Shown: one piece after another, positions 43,701 through 55,968 of the stretch
Position numbering within the stretch: position 1 is the first letter of the stretch
How the letters are laid out: the number at the start of each line of letters is the position of its first letter
NCBI GenBank assembly: GCA_030847615.1
Contig: JAUMIR010000004.1
Coordinates: 103,926,001 to 103,990,000, forward strand
DNA length: 64,000 nt
Reading direction: 5' to 3'
Source: Gambelia wislizenii
Taxonomy: Eukaryota > Chordata > Lepidosauria > Squamata > Crotaphytidae
Notes under the pieces: generated by a model
Seen by the model: only the letters and a program-made list of their open reading frames with translations
Told to the model about the DNA's origin: nothing
Databases searched by the model: none
Made by a program: the position numbers and the translations under genes

Positions 43701-44359
43701 TTGCATCATACTTGCTTAGTGTACATCTAAAATCAGTTACATGGTGGTTTCACTAGGCCACCATGCTGCTGAATGCCAGCATTGTGCAACAACTGTGTAC
43801 AGTATCTCCTAGTAGGCCTGCTTATTGTCCCATTGTGAGAATGCACAGTGGCTGTTTCTGCAACCCCAGAAAATAAAGTAGTACATTCAGGGCACTTGTG
43901 AGCAGTTAGGCACCAAGCAAGAATGTGTCGCTATATGGTTGGAATCCTGTTGGTTTATTCCAATTAGAGAAGACCCACTGAATCAATTGTTGAATGGTGA
44001 GTCAATACGTAAGTAAATCCACTTGAATCAATAGTTTTACTCTAGAATAGGATTTAAGCTTTTAATAACTTCTAATTCCATTGATAATTTAACTATATTT
44101 GTATATACTGGTATGCAAAAATGCTATTTTGTATACTGTTGTATAGTATGTACTTTTAGCTGTATTTGTTTTGACTGTTTAAGCTGCCTTGAGGCAGGGT
44201 AATCAAATGGGAATGCATACATTTGTATGACACCAACAGGATTGCAGCCACTGTCTCTGATCAAGGGAATGCAATACAACCCTCTGTAATTGTCAGGAGT
44301 TAGAGACTGAACTCCATTATAAAATGGCTGAACAACTGCAGAATCATGCTGAGTCATAG

Positions 44360-44430
44360 TCAACAGCCTGGCCTCAACATTTTGGATCCAGTGAAGTTTC
44401 TGAATTATTTCCAAAGGCAGCCTCACATAG
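44360..44430 (-). mobile_element. LINE fragment (same family as 26738)
   Basis: GTGAAGTTTCTGAATTATTTCC aligns with GATGAAGTTTCTGGAGAATTTGC at 27364. Surrounding diverged sequence may extend it to about 44150. Confidence 0.5.
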
Positions 44431-44787
44431 AATGTTAGTCTATACAGACTATTCTGTAGCCAAGACTGACATATTGCAGACTAACTCCAGAAGAGGATGA
44501 CAGCTACACCAGGCAAGGTGAGAAGGGTGAGAAGTATCCCTGTTCTCCCAAACACATGTGAGATTTACATCGTCTTTGTGACTTTCTGATACTATATAGG
44601 TCAGAGATGGACAAACATTTTCATATCCTTGGCCCACCCTCTCTCAGTTTTCTTTTTAAAAGATACGTTTCCCATCCTGGAAGATTCCAGAAGCAATAAT
44701 TCACCCTTTAAATGCTACCCTGTACTGTTTAGCATTTATAATTAGACATATTTATAAACCAAATGCAGATGGTATTGTTTATTTAAA

Positions 44788-44887
44788 GACGTAACTGCGT
44801 TAGTCTGGAATATCAGTATGCAAGAGGATCTTGTAGCACCTTTGAGACTGAGAGAGAGGAGATGTAGCATAAGTGTTCATAGATTTA
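44788..44887 (+). repeat. SINE-like repeat with GTTAGTCTGGA motif, left part
   Basis: GCGTTAGTCTGGAATATCAG and GGATCTTGTAGCACCTTTGAG match the arms of the palindrome at 56660-56900. It breaks off where the 44888 DNA element inserts. Confidence 0.6.
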
Positions 44888-45409
44888 GGCCTTGTCTAGA
44901 TGGGTTGTTTACCCTGTCTTGGCCCTGTCTTTCAGCCCTGCAGAGCTGATGCCACAGGGCTTTTGCCCCTGGGCAGTCCTCACGACAGCTGGAGCTAAGA
45001 TGGGGCTAAGATGCAGTTAAGACAGGGTAAAGCCCAACAAAGCTTTATATTAAAATACATGGGAGAAAGTTTCTCTTCTTAAGAAATGGCTCAAGCCCTG
45101 CAGGACTGCAGGAGACCCTTCCACCATGCCAGCCCATCACATTGTCGTCTCCAGATCCAGGACACAGGCCTGCAGCATGTGACTAGGCTGGCCACATGAA
45201 GGGGGCCTTGCTCATGTGCTGAGGTTTGGCTTTCTGGATCCAGAGACTGCAAGGCAGGTGGCAGTGGTAGCAGCTGCAGAGCTAGGCCAGTTTGGTGGTC
45301 TGGACTCCATCCTGTTTTGTGACGCTAACAAGGGAGTAATAGGCCAGATCTGTGGCCAGAATACACTGGTTGGGAGCCAGCATATTCTAGCCCGTGTAGA
45401 TAAGGCATA
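44888..45409. mobile_element. DNA transposon with GCCTTRTCTA termini, about 520 bp
   Basis: Left end GGCCTTGTCTAGATGGG pairs with right end CCCGTGTAGATAAGGCA. The flanks TAGATTTA and TAGTTTTG agree at 6 of 8 bases, a possible hAT-type duplication. It splits the SINE-like repeat at 44788. The short frame inside has no transposase motif. Confidence 0.6.
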
Positions 45410-46549
45410 GTTTTGTTTATTGACAATTTTGGCAGTCCATGTGCTCTCTTGGATCCACCTAAGTTACCTACTCCTGATATAGGTTAATGACTTGTTTTTA
45501 TTCATGCAGCAGGAAGTGTGGACATAGTATTTGTAATACAAACAACACTCCTGGGCAGGGAAGACTTGACTTTTGCACTACAAACCTGAGTGGAAAGCTG
45601 CTTTAAACCTCTGCTATGAAAATGTTCAGTCTCTCAGTCCCCTTAGTCATATGTAAAGCCACATTAACTTAGACCAATCTAAACTAAAACATAACCAATC
45701 CTAAACCACTTAACTATAGCTTTTGCTGTATCGTGCACAGCTCAACAATACATGATGTTTATAGATTTGAGTACATTCCCCCTAAACATTGCAGCACAGG
45801 GTGTACCACTCTGCACTGTAAATGCTTAAGAAGAGTCCATAAAAGGGGGAAAGAGGCCTCTGTGTCACCATTAAAGAAAAAAAGAAAGCATAAATTATGC
45901 AAAGTAATATGATTACTGCTTGGGTTTCCCTTTAGATAAGTAGGACAGGATAAGGAAAGCCCTGAACACAGAGAAACGCCTGCCATGTATGTGTCAAGAG
46001 AGCTGTAGAACCTCAGGGTGAAATGCACACTGATCAAAGTAATCGACTCTGAAGGAAAGCAAAGCATTCACTCCAACCTTAATTCAATCTCAGTCAAAAA
46101 AATTGCTAAACCCAGTTCTGACCATTAATTCCTTCACAAACATCTTCTAGTATCTTCCCCTCCAGGATTTTTTTTTTTAAAGAAGCCTAACTAAAAATAT
46201 TAAACAAGCCAACCAATGCACAACTGGGATAATTACATTATTTTCCCCACAATTCCTTTGGGCAACAATCAAATTAATTTAATTTCAATTTCCTCCATAA
46301 AGGGGGGGGGGGAAACCCTTAGCTGTCGTGATAGGAATTTGTTCTCAGCGTTCCACCATGGTGGTAAATGCATTATGATAAGCATTCCTTAAAATGTCAG
46401 TTCCCATAGCCTTTATCTTATAATGGGTACTTATATACTTACTTCAGAAGGAATCAAAGGAGTACTTGCGTCTTAAGCAGCTTAGAAAGTTTATTTTTTT
46501 AGATTTAAAAGGAAGGCACATAACCTGTCTAATCAGAACTATACCACAA
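45410..46549. other. No gene recognised
   Basis: Mostly unique-looking. Poly-A and poly-G runs lie at 45872-45888 and 46302-46312. Confidence 0.4.
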
Positions 46550-46590
46550 AAGAGAACCAACACAGTGCAGTGATTAGAATGTCAGACTGG

Positions 46591-47344
46591 TAGGGATGGA
46601 AACAGTATTTGAAAATATTCAAATAATAGATAAAAAGAATTGTTCTCCTGAATGTGGGGAAACACTAACAAGAAGAATTCTGGATGAAGGAGATTCTTTA
46701 CACTTCAGGATGGATTCTGCAGAAAATGCATCTGTACATTTTTGCTCAGAAACTGTCACTTTTGGTACAGAAAATAGCATTTTTACTCAGAAAATAACAT
46801 TTCCGCATGGAAAATAACATTTCTGTGCATAGAATCATGTTTTCTGCACATAAAATGTTTTCTGTGCAGCCCCAATCCCCCCGCCCCCCCCAAAAAAAAC
46901 ATATGTAGGGTTTTGTTTTGTTTTTTGTTTTTCAAAATAAGTCCTGAATCAGATTAGCAAATGAGTGGACTCAAACTTCAGGAAAAGAGATTTCACCTAA
47001 GCATTAGGAAGAACTTCCTGACAGTAAGAGCTGTTCTGGCAATGGAATGCACTGCCTCCGAGTGTGGTGGAGTCTTCTTCTTTGAGTCTCCTTCTTTGGA
47101 GGTTTTTAAACAGAGGCTGGATAACAATCTGTCGAGAATGCTTTGATTGTGTTTTCCTGCATGGCAGGGAGTTGGACTAGATGGTCCTTGAGGTATTTTC
47201 CAACACTATGATTCTATAAACTGAGAATAATGTGTTTACTCATATTGGGGAGAGAAAGAGTTTTAAGGACTGTTTTTGCAGTGGGAAGCGAAATGGTTTT
47301 CATTTTTCCAGTGAGAATGAAAATTGCAGAGATTTGCATCCCTA
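46591..47344. mobile_element. hAT MITE, family T1 copy 2
   Basis: Left end TAGGGATGGAAACAGTATTT and right end TTTGCATCCCTA are flanked by CAGACTGG (46583-46590) and TAGTCTGG (47345-47352), agreeing at 6 of 8. Without the CR1 inside, its length is about 495 bp, similar to the other copies. The interior repeats CAGAAAATA-CATTT motifs (46725-46870). Confidence 0.8.
46961..47218 (+). mobile_element. CR1 3' fragment E, inside the hAT MITE
   Basis: GAGTGGACTCAAACTTCAGG, AGGAAGAACTTCCTGACAGT and the end CCAACACTATGATTCTATAA are CR1. There is a local 14-base duplication of the TTCTTTGAGTCTCC type near 47075-47100. Confidence 0.9.
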
Positions 47345-47540
47345 TAGTCTGGTATCTGAGAGATCTAGGTTCAGGGTCCCATGGAGCCATCAAACTTATT
47401 GAAGTGACTTTGGACCAGTCATGCTGTTTCTGCCTGATCTATCTCATGGGGTCATTGTGAGGAAAAAGTGGGGAGAAGAAGCCATGCTTGCTGCCTTGGA
47501 CAAAAGGCAGGATATAAATATAAATGAACAAACAAACTGT

Positions 47541-49065
47541 AGACTGGTAGTATCATATGTACCAGTATGTCCACACTAACAGAAGCTGTTTACAAAGTGG
47601 GATGATTCCAAGGCAAACTGGAAGCACCATTTAGCTTGCTTGGTTTTTGTTTACCATGGGGAAGGGTTGGGTGATCTTGTTTGAGACCATCGGTCCTAGG
47701 AGGATTTATCCCACTCTTCTGTCTCCTTTATGGTCTAGGAGAAAATCTCCCAATAGCAACAACAGCAACTTTCCTCCCAATGCAAGTTTCAGCTAGAGGA
47801 GCAGTCTACAACTATAATTCAAGCAAAGTATTAAATTTCTTCTCCCACTATACTTTGCTCCTGATCCATACTGGGGGCTTTTGTCCCATTATTAAGTGAA
47901 CAAAAACCAGGTGTGCAAGGGACATTCATATATTTCATGTCAGGTCCAATTTGGCTCTCAAAGATGCCCTGGGACAAGCTGGGTGGTGAAGCCACATGCT
48001 TATATATTTTCCCACTTAGTTGTGTTCCTTGGAAGAGCTCTGCCCTGGGGTATAATACCCACACTAACAAACCCACAAGAAATCCTATAATATCAGAAAA
48101 GCTTGCTTAGAGATGCAGCTTTTCAAGATTATGGAACTAAACTGTCTCTAAATCACGAGACAATAATTGCATGCAATCAGCCAGGTAACAAAAATAGTTA
48201 TACCTTCTCCAAGGTCATTGGGATCATTGTATTCTACAGCGATTGAACAAGGGATCATATATCTATATACTTTCTTCAGTTAATTTCCATTGCCTTGCTT
48301 TTCATATGGATTCATATGTACAACCACAGAAAGAAAAGTTTAGGACACATAGTATTCTCTTTCTTGTGTATAATATTTTATGTCCCCATGTTATATAGCT
48401 ACCTACCTACCTGGGTAAACAATTTGTACATTTTGATGCTATGGATGCTGCCAAAGTATGAGGCACATAGAAGCTTATGCCATGATATGTAACATTTATT
48501 GGAGTTTAATAAAATAATTAGAATCACATTGTCTAGTGGGCCCTTAAAATCTAATAAAAGTAAAAAAATTCTGTAATAGACTGTCACAGTTATCCTTTGG
48601 GAGGAAAATATGAAAAAGATCTGGTCTCTAATTTAACCATTGAATTTAGATTTTTGACTTGGATCTTGATTCTGCTTTCAGTCCAAGGTGTGCCTGCATA
48701 ACGTAAAGATGAATGCATAAAGATCACATTAATATCCATATTGTGTTTTCTGTCCCCCATTCTTGACCACCATATGGCCAACCAAAAGTGTAACAGAAGT
48801 TGTACACATGTAACACATCTCTGACAAAAGCTGGCTTCCCTAATCATGAACCAGAAGATCATTCTATGATAATTCACTTGGGTATACATACTTAGCTTAG
48901 GCTTTAATGCAGAAAGGTAATGAGATTAAGATGCACACATGGACCATGAACTTAGTGAATATGAGAGGCATGCAATGTCAGATTCAACTATACAGTTATT
49001 TTTGGCATGTCTGTACCTCTCTGGGTTTTGATCCAGTAACAATATTTGCCTGGTAATATGAAATG
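47541..49065. other. No gene recognised
   Basis: Short frames only; no family features. Confidence 0.4.
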
Positions 49066-49290
49066 AATTCACACTGCACAATTGTAACAGTTTGATACCG
49101 CTTTAAGTGTTGTGACTCCGTCTTATGAAATCCTGGAATTTGAAGTTTGGTAAGTTAATTAGTAATTTCTAGTCAACTTTCTTGAATATTAGAGCTCTCT
49201 GGCAATTCAAAATATCTCCTAGGTTTCTATAGGATGGAGCCATTACAGCTGAAGTGGTGTCAAACCCTTATGAGTGTGGTAGTATGCAAT
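49066..49290. mobile_element. MITE family M1, copy 3 (diverged)
   Basis: TTCACACTGCACAATTGTAAC and the distal GAAGTGGTGTCAAACCCTTA with GTGTGGTAGTA resemble the M1 arms. AAATCCTGGAATTTGAAGTTTGG matches the AATCTTGGGATTTGTAGTTTGG arm at 12066. Confidence 0.55.
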
Positions 49291-49530
49291 TATTGTTTTG
49301 CATCCAGTGCAAGCAGCATCCTCTTGTATGGAGAAGATCCAATTGACATATTCCTATAAACAGAGGGGATGATGAAGTTGATTTCTATAGCTGCTCTATA
49401 GAAAAGTGTTTTAAACTGTTTTTTAACAGAATTGTGGCTTAACCATTTGCCAAATGAGATTTTAACTGAATTTTTGTTTTAAATTATTGTAAGCAACTTT
49501 GCATCCTTGGCTGGGAGAAAGACAGTCCAT

Positions 49531-49583
49531 CAATGAATGAATGAATGAATGAATGAATGAACAAATGAATGAATGAATGAATG
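49531..49583 (+). repeat. (AATG)n microsatellite
   Basis: Runs of AATG interrupted once by ACAA. Confidence 0.95.
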
Positions 49584-50169
49584 GATTATAGAGAGTTAGA
49601 TGGCTGGTCTACCCAAAGCATGGAAGTAATTGCTTTGACTGGCAGTCCCAGTTTTCACCAAGTCCTCTTTGGAAGTCTCCCTCACTGGAGATTGCTTTCA
49701 GCTGGAGCGGTCAAACATCAGACCTTTCCTTTCTGCATGCATAGTATGGTATGCTGCCACTGAACTTTGGCACGTCACATAACCCAATGACAACTTGGGA
49801 ACATGTAAATTTGTTGCTGAAGTATCAGATGTAGGAGTTTGACTTTTACATAAGTGTCATTTAATCCATGTATCCAGGAAACAAAATCTGTTTTAAGATG
49901 CAGTGATTTAATTTAAATTTACATGATTTTCTCCTTCTTGATCACTAAAACCTCTCTGTCCTCTTTGATTCTTGAGAGGACAGAGAACTGGATAAAAGTT
50001 TGCAAAATGAATTTTGAAGTAGATAAAGGTTCCTCACACAGACAGGAAGAATCAGTTGCAAAAATACAGGATGCATGACACCAGGCTTCATTGGGAAATC
50101 CAAGGGATAGTAGTGGATCTCTTAAGCAGAATAATCAGATTGTTAATGCAAAAGCTGAACAACTAGTCC
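49584..50169. other. No gene recognised
   Basis: AT-rich DNA, no recognisable feature. Confidence 0.4.
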
Positions 50170-51340
50170 CACTCACTCACACACTGGGTCTAGCAGAGAA
50201 AGGAATAAGCGTAGTCTACTTTGTAAAACGTATAGAAGTAACTTTATTGAACAATGGTTCTCAATAATCAAATACATGATCCAATAAAAAAAATGGCTAC
50301 AGATTAGAGTGATGCAGGGAGAAAGTGGATGTGGAAAAGCAAAGCAACAAGAAGTCTGCAAACAAGCTGTCACGCGGGCCTCCCTCTGCTCTGTGTATTC
50401 ACACCATCACAGAGAGGGGAAGGAAGGCTCGTGTGTTTGTACAATCTGAGACACACTCTCAAGGGTTCCTCTAGCCTAGAAATCCCTTGGAACTATGTCT
50501 CTCTTCGGTAGCTGCCACCACCCACTGCTCTTCAGTTAAAACCCAGTTCAGTGGGAAACTGGAACAGTTATCTGGTTAACCAGTGAACTACTCACTCTGT
50601 TAAGGATTACCAAATCCCACTTCTCTACTCCCAGAAAAGAGACAAGATAGCTATGACCGTACAAGGCATGTGGATGCAGGCTTGTAGAAAAAGAGAGAAA
50701 GCTTTATTTCTAGTTCAAGCAATTAAATAGTTAGCAGAATAGTCTCATGGAGAAAAGGTATTTCTCTCCAGGTCCAACTTAAAGTTACATAGAATAGCAT
50801 TCAGTCAGAGAATTAAAATAAATCACAAAAACTAATGCACTTCTAGTTAAACACATTTTCCCTAATGCTAAAAGAAAATGCTAACTTACATTTATGAGGT
50901 CCATGGTATCAGTCTGTTTCCCAATTGGGATGGGGCTAGGCCACAGGCTTATCAAAAGCCACCCTAGCTGAGTCTCTGATGATGGAATTCAGAGTCATTT
51001 AAGAACTCTGCTCCCTCAGAGTTCATGGTATCATGTGTCTCTTTGATGACCCTTAAGCCATGTGTGGTCTGCTTCTTCAGACCCCCAAGACCATGTGTTT
51101 TGCAGACAAAGGATTGAAGAAACTCAAAACTCCATTAGCCAAATCTGATTGGCCCTGCCATGCCAAATCTGATTGGCTCTCCAGTCAGGTGATGTGATGT
51201 CATGTTTAGGAAATGAGGGTCCACCCTCTGTATTACCTTTCGTCAGGAAAGCAGAGAATGGAAATTTACAGATGATGGGAAATGTAGTTCTGGCAGATAT
51301 AGTTCTGGCTCCATGACAGGAGTGCAGTCACTCCATCATG
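50170..51340 (-). mobile_element. Possible LTR sequence(s), minus strand
   Basis: On the minus strand two CCAAT boxes (reverse complements ATTGG at 51148 and 51172, in duplicated AAATCTGATTGGC contexts) lie about 450 bases upstream of an AATAAA signal (50703-50708). A second AATAAA is at 50243-50248. This order fits an LTR promoter and poly(A) region, perhaps two adjacent ones. The ends are not resolved and no internal genes are present. Confidence 0.4.
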
Positions 51341-51384
51341 ACGAATGCAAAGTAGCACTTAGTATAGGCGTGCAAAGGTTACTA

Positions 51385-52035
51385 ACTCTAACAACCTTAA
51401 CAAAAATCTATGTAAAAAGGACTTAAAGGTTATGGTAGATCACAAACTAAACATGAATTAGCAGTGTTGTATGGCAGCTTAAAAAGCTAATGCCATTCCA
51501 GGCTGCATCAGCAGAAGTATAGTGTCCAGATAACAAGATGTAATGGTATACTTCCATCCCACTCTGGACAGACCTCACTCATGTCGATTACTGGGAATCA
51601 TGGTTTAAGGCAGACAACTACAAACTGGTATATGTCCAGAGGAGGATGACAAAGTTGTTGGGGAGTGGTTGTGGTGGAGAAAGATTATAGCTCTGTTCAG
51701 ACATTATTCATGATGCCCTTTTTAACATGGGGTCAGGGGAGCTCCTAACAACGCCCCCCCCTTGTCATTGTTTTCCTCACATGGAAACCAATGAGACAAA
51801 AGGGGAGAAGTTCTTGGTTGCATAGAGGCTGTTCACATGAGCAAGATGCAGTGTTCCATGTGAGGAAGGCAATGAGGAAGGGGGTGAGGCTAGGCCTGCT
51901 CCCATGTTCAAGAAAACATGGCACATGTTATCTGAACAGGACTTATGCCCTATGAGAAAAGTTTGAAGGAGGTGGGCATGTTTCACCCAGAGAAGAAACA
52001 AATAAAAGGCAATATGACAGCCATCTTTAGCTAAC
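51385..52035 (+). mobile_element. CR1 fragment G, split by a foldback element
   Basis: ACTTAAAGGTTATGGTAGATC (DLKVMVDHKLN) and GGCTGCATCAGCAGAAGTAT (GCISRSIV) are the CR1 RT C-terminal region with stops. Coding similarity ends at 51690 and resumes at 51941 with TGCCCTATGAGAAAAG, GGGCATGTTTCACCCAGAGAAG and TATGACAGCCATCTTTA. No intact frame. Confidence 0.8.
51691..51940. mobile_element. Foldback MITE inside CR1
   Basis: Ends CTCTGTTCAGACATTATTCA and TGTTATCTGAACAGG are inverted. A second internal pair, TTTTCCTCACATGGAA and TTCCATGTGAGGAAG, extends the fold to arms of about 110 bases. The flanks GATTATAG and ACTTATGC share TTAT only, so the duplication is uncertain. Confidence 0.75.
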
Positions 52036-52539
52036 TGAATGTTGTCACACAAATGTTGGAAATAATTGGTTTTCTGCTGTTTCAGGAAGGACACAAGCTA
52101 GTCAGTTCAATGGAGATACATATATTAATCATATGAAACTTTACCTACTTTCTCCTCAACTGCTATTCCACACTGAACATTGCCACACAACCCTGATAAG
52201 CAATTAAGATGTTACCCAAGTGTCCTGGCTCTCAAAGTGCAGATACTATTTCACATGTAAACTGTGTGATTTTGGCCACACCATCAAATCCTGCATTTTT
52301 CTCATTTCATTTCTACGTAGCCACTATGGTCGACCTGTAATGCCTGAAGAGGACTTTTGGTTTCAGAAGGGCCTTTCTTTCTTTATAGAGAAAGACGAGT
52401 TCCTACTGCTCATGCTGAATAGCAGTCATAATGTGCACATGGAAGCTACAGTGGAGCTGACTTCTTTTCCTAGGAGTACCATCTGATTAGCTGCCATACT
52501 TCCATATGGAAAAAATATGTCTGATCTCCACTAATTAGG

Positions 52540-52745
52540 AACATAGGGTGGTACCTTATACTAGATCAGACTATCTGCACATCTAGCCCAGTTTTCTCTA
52601 CTGTGGCTGGCAGTAGCTCTCCAGGATGTCCAAGAATCTTTCACATCAACAGTTACCTGATCTTTTCCACCAAGGATTCAGCCTAGGACCTCTTGCATTC
52701 AAAGTATGTGCTCTACCTCTCAGCTTCTACACATCTTAGCTCTTC
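52540..52745 (-). mobile_element. tRNA-derived SINE, minus strand
   Basis: The minus-strand head reads GAGAGGTAGAGCACATACTT with TCCTAGGCTGAATCC, recalling the A and B boxes of a tRNA-Ala-like SINE. The body ends at TAGATCAGACTATCTGCACA and GGTGGTACCTTATA near 52545. It is diverged and not a functional tRNA gene. Confidence 0.6.
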
Positions 52746-55449
52746 CTAAGTAGTGCCATTATTTAACCATTGCAAAAAAAATTGATTAAATGACTTAATG
52801 GGGACTTTGCCATAAACATTAACTGACAGGCTGTTATTAAACATCATGGCAAGCCAGAATTATCAAGACTGTGCCCATTGTGTCAAAAATTTCAACTTCA
52901 AATATATAGCAGAAATGGTTTTTCATCCTGGAGATTATAAGACAGAGTTTGTCAGCAATCTCCCAAAATCGGGATGTTCATTTTTAAAAAAAGTGCACTT
53001 GACAAACATAAATACCATTTCTTCAGTCTGAAAACTACCAACAAGACACCGCTTCTGTGTTAGCTATCAATGGGAATTTGCTGGTGTCTATGGTTAAAAG
53101 GTCAGGCACTTAAGGACTAGCCTTAAGCATCAAACTATCAAGGGGTTAAAGGGCTGACATGCAAGCAAAGAAGCTTTGCATCTGGACTCTCTGCCTTTGC
53201 CTCTCAAGAATGAAACCATGGATTTGGTGTCAAACAACTGTCATACATATTGCCAGCCTTCTCACTGACTGAATTGAATTTGATGTCTCAATGCAATCAT
53301 GTACAATTTAAAAATAAGAGGATATTTCAGAACAAGCCCTAATAGTGAAGAAATTGCCATCTCAGTAATCCCTCAGGAATATCTCCTTCCTTTCATCCTG
53401 ACTTCTCTCTTGTATTTATTGTTATTTATCCCTTTTTACATCATTGAAGGAAATGGTAGCAAACAGTTCAGCTAAGAGTAATGTTTAGCACACAGCCACT
53501 TTTTCCTAGGAAAGGGATACAGAAACTGTATCTCCACTCAGACAAACACACACAGCCAAGGAGTTTATGGCAATGCCATCATTTTTTAAATTTATTTTTT
53601 GAAAAGCAGAATGACCTGTTGCCAAATTATATTCTGGAATGGATGTCTTCTTTGCACTCTGCAAGCATTACATTTACCTCTGGCATAAATATCTGCAAGA
53701 AGCTTAAAATGCCAACAAAACATAATTTAGCCTAGATTGTTTAAATCCAATGTTATTATTTTCCAGAGAATTACTTAAGTCAATTGAAGATGAAGCATCA
53801 GAGGGTTATTTGCTCTGAGAACCGTTTAATATGGCTGTATTGTAATACTGCAGTGCCAGAATCTCTGTAGTAATAAAGAGAACATTTTCTCTGAAGCACA
53901 ACTTAGGAGCCCCACCACTCTACATCCTCAATGAATTTTGTGTTTATTTAACATGATCAGTAAAAATGACTGTCTTCAGCAGACATAGAACTGTAGCCTT
54001 CCTTCCCAGGGTGCTGCAACATTTTAAATATTACACATGCATACCAACCAACAAAGCAAGCAAAAGGGAATATTTAGAAGAATAAGATATTTAGCGACAG
54101 ACAAATAAAATAGTTTTGGTGTTTTTGGTTTCATTCTCCCTCTTTTACTTAAAAACAAAACACCAAAACAAAACACTGGCAAAACGTGTTTTACTGTGAC
54201 CATGAAAGACAAGTAACCTTTCAAGTGCATCTATAGTTGCTGTACTTTGATGTTTGTTAGAAAAGCCACAGAACAGAATCTATATAATAAAGTGAGCGTT
54301 AATATCTGGGTGTATATTGTACTACATCACGAGTCAAATCCCCCTATAGTCATACCTAATTATTTTCTTACAAGCTTATGCTTAATTGGCCACTAGTCTA
54401 ACTGATTAATCCTCTGACATTTGGAGAGACATTGAGAAGCAGTGTGAAGGGCAGCAAAATATTTATTTAGGCACAAATGCTAGGAATGATCCATACCATC
54501 TCCTAACATACACAAGCAAAAGAGATGGAAGAAGGGAGAGCCCAAAAATGTAAAACCAGGAAGTCAAAAACTCTATGAATGTATCTGTATCATTTCTGGA
54601 CGGGTGACCAGAATTTTAAGTCACATTGCTTTGGTTCAGACATGCAGGGGTTAAATGAGTTTAAGCTTGAATGGGGAAAAGGATATTGACAGACACACAT
54701 TGAATTCACATTTTCACATTTGCGTAATAAAATGTACCTTTCCTTATATTTTGCCCTGGTGGTAAAGGCAGAGGAGAAATGCATGCTGCCAGACTCCCAA
54801 TTCCTTGGAATCTCTGCCTTTGCATATAACTTACACTAGTCACATACAGTGAGGCTGACAGCAGCTGGTTTCTGACAGTGCTGGGAGTGAAAAGGCAAAA
54901 CTTCAACTCAAATTCAGGACTCTTTAGATAATTCCACTGCATCCTTCCATCTATACCTCCATAAAAACTGAAAAAGTTAATAGGAATTCTCACCCAATTG
55001 TTAATGACACCAGTGCCAATGAGATGCTACATGGTGCATACAGCAAATCCTTACTGTTTAAGGCATTTCCTGGGGGAGATTCCCTTCTCCATCCCATCAA
55101 CAGCAATAGAGGAACTCTTATCCAAAAAGCTGAATATGATCATCCTAATGAGAATAAGATGTGCCAAGAACAAGCATATGACGTTAACTGAAAAAGAGGG
55201 TGTGCACATTTATTCATACCTTAAAAACGAAGACCCCAAACATTAGCATGGCATGTAATTAAAACAACTGCAACAGATCCAGAATCATCATTCCTCCTCC
55301 TCCTTCATCCCATTCCCTGACCCTCAGTGCAATCAGAAAACAAAATATCTTCTCCTACCTTCAGACAGGATTGTTTCTTCATCAGCCCCCTACTCATCCT
55401 CTTATTGCAGGGGGAAATGTTTCCCCCCTTCTTTTGTTCCTAAATCAAT
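52746..55449. other. Least repetitive stretch; no gene recognised
   Basis: I see no transposon ends, SINE boxes or CR1 sequence here, and no exon that I can recognise. If conserved non-coding or exonic host DNA exists in the window, this is the likeliest place. That is a guess from low repeat content. Confidence 0.4.
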
Positions 55450-55630
55450 ATGGACAGTTCTTTTTTTTTTTCTTCTGGGGGTAACCCCTGTATGCATGCA
55501 TGTGTATCTGTACCAGTCACTCTGTCAGCAGCAGATTCAGTAGATCCTCAAAGAGAAGCATTCAGAAATGGGTATCCTCCTAGTGAGAAAATCCTCAGCA
55601 GTTTCAGTCCAGTAAGAGCATCTCCTTCTC

Positions 55631-55680
55631 AGCAGCAGAAGCAACAGCAACAGCAGCAGCAGCAGCAGAAGCAAAGGCAG
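55631..55680 (+). repeat. (CAG)n trinucleotide tract
   Basis: CAG/CAA/AAG triplets, longest pure CAG run about seven units. In one frame it would encode Gln, inside a 111-codon frame (55450-55785) with no other features. Probably non-coding. Confidence 0.9.
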
Positions 55681-55930
55681 TGCTTCTGGTACTCTGCAGG
55701 CCACATCGTTCATACCTTATACATCACTACCACATTCTTTGTAATAGGAGAGCATAATACAGCATTTCATCGCCTACTGCCCTGAGCTTTTGCCAGGCAG
55801 TTGCATTTCTGCATTTGAACAGTCTTAATCATCCCTGCGGTCTCCATCTCATCAGCAGGCTATTTGTGTCTCAGCAGGAGCAGCAAAACAAGCATGTTAT
55901 CACCTGGGAGGTTAGACTCTCCCTATTCAT

Positions 55931-55933
<3 letters not shown>
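55681..55933. other. No gene recognised
   Basis: Short spacer between two microsatellites, no features. Confidence 0.4.

Positions 55934-55965
<32 letters not shown>
55934..55965 (+). repeat. (GT)n microsatellite, 16 units
   Basis: Uninterrupted GT dinucleotides. Confidence 0.97.

Positions 55966-55968
<3 letters not shown>

Larger units (their letters stand above)
46551..47540 (+). mobile_element. tRNA-SINE interrupted by a hAT MITE
   Basis: The head ACACAGTGCAGTGATTAGAATG with GTCAGACTGG ends at 46590. The remainder, ATCTGAGAGATCTAGGTTCA (B-box region), TTGGACCAGTCATGC and the tail AAAAGGCAGGATATAAATAT, runs from 47353 to 47540. Together they form one SINE of the 24455 family. The gap is exactly the hAT MITE at 46591-47344. 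Confidence 0.75.

Noticed and set aside
52220..52486. 88-codon frame as a possible host exon
   Set aside because: No domain, no convincing splice sites, and flanked by a CR1 and a SINE.
55450..55785. 111-codon frame with a polyglutamine run
   Set aside because: The Gln run is a CAG microsatellite. The flanking residues show no domain and there is no splice or promoter context.
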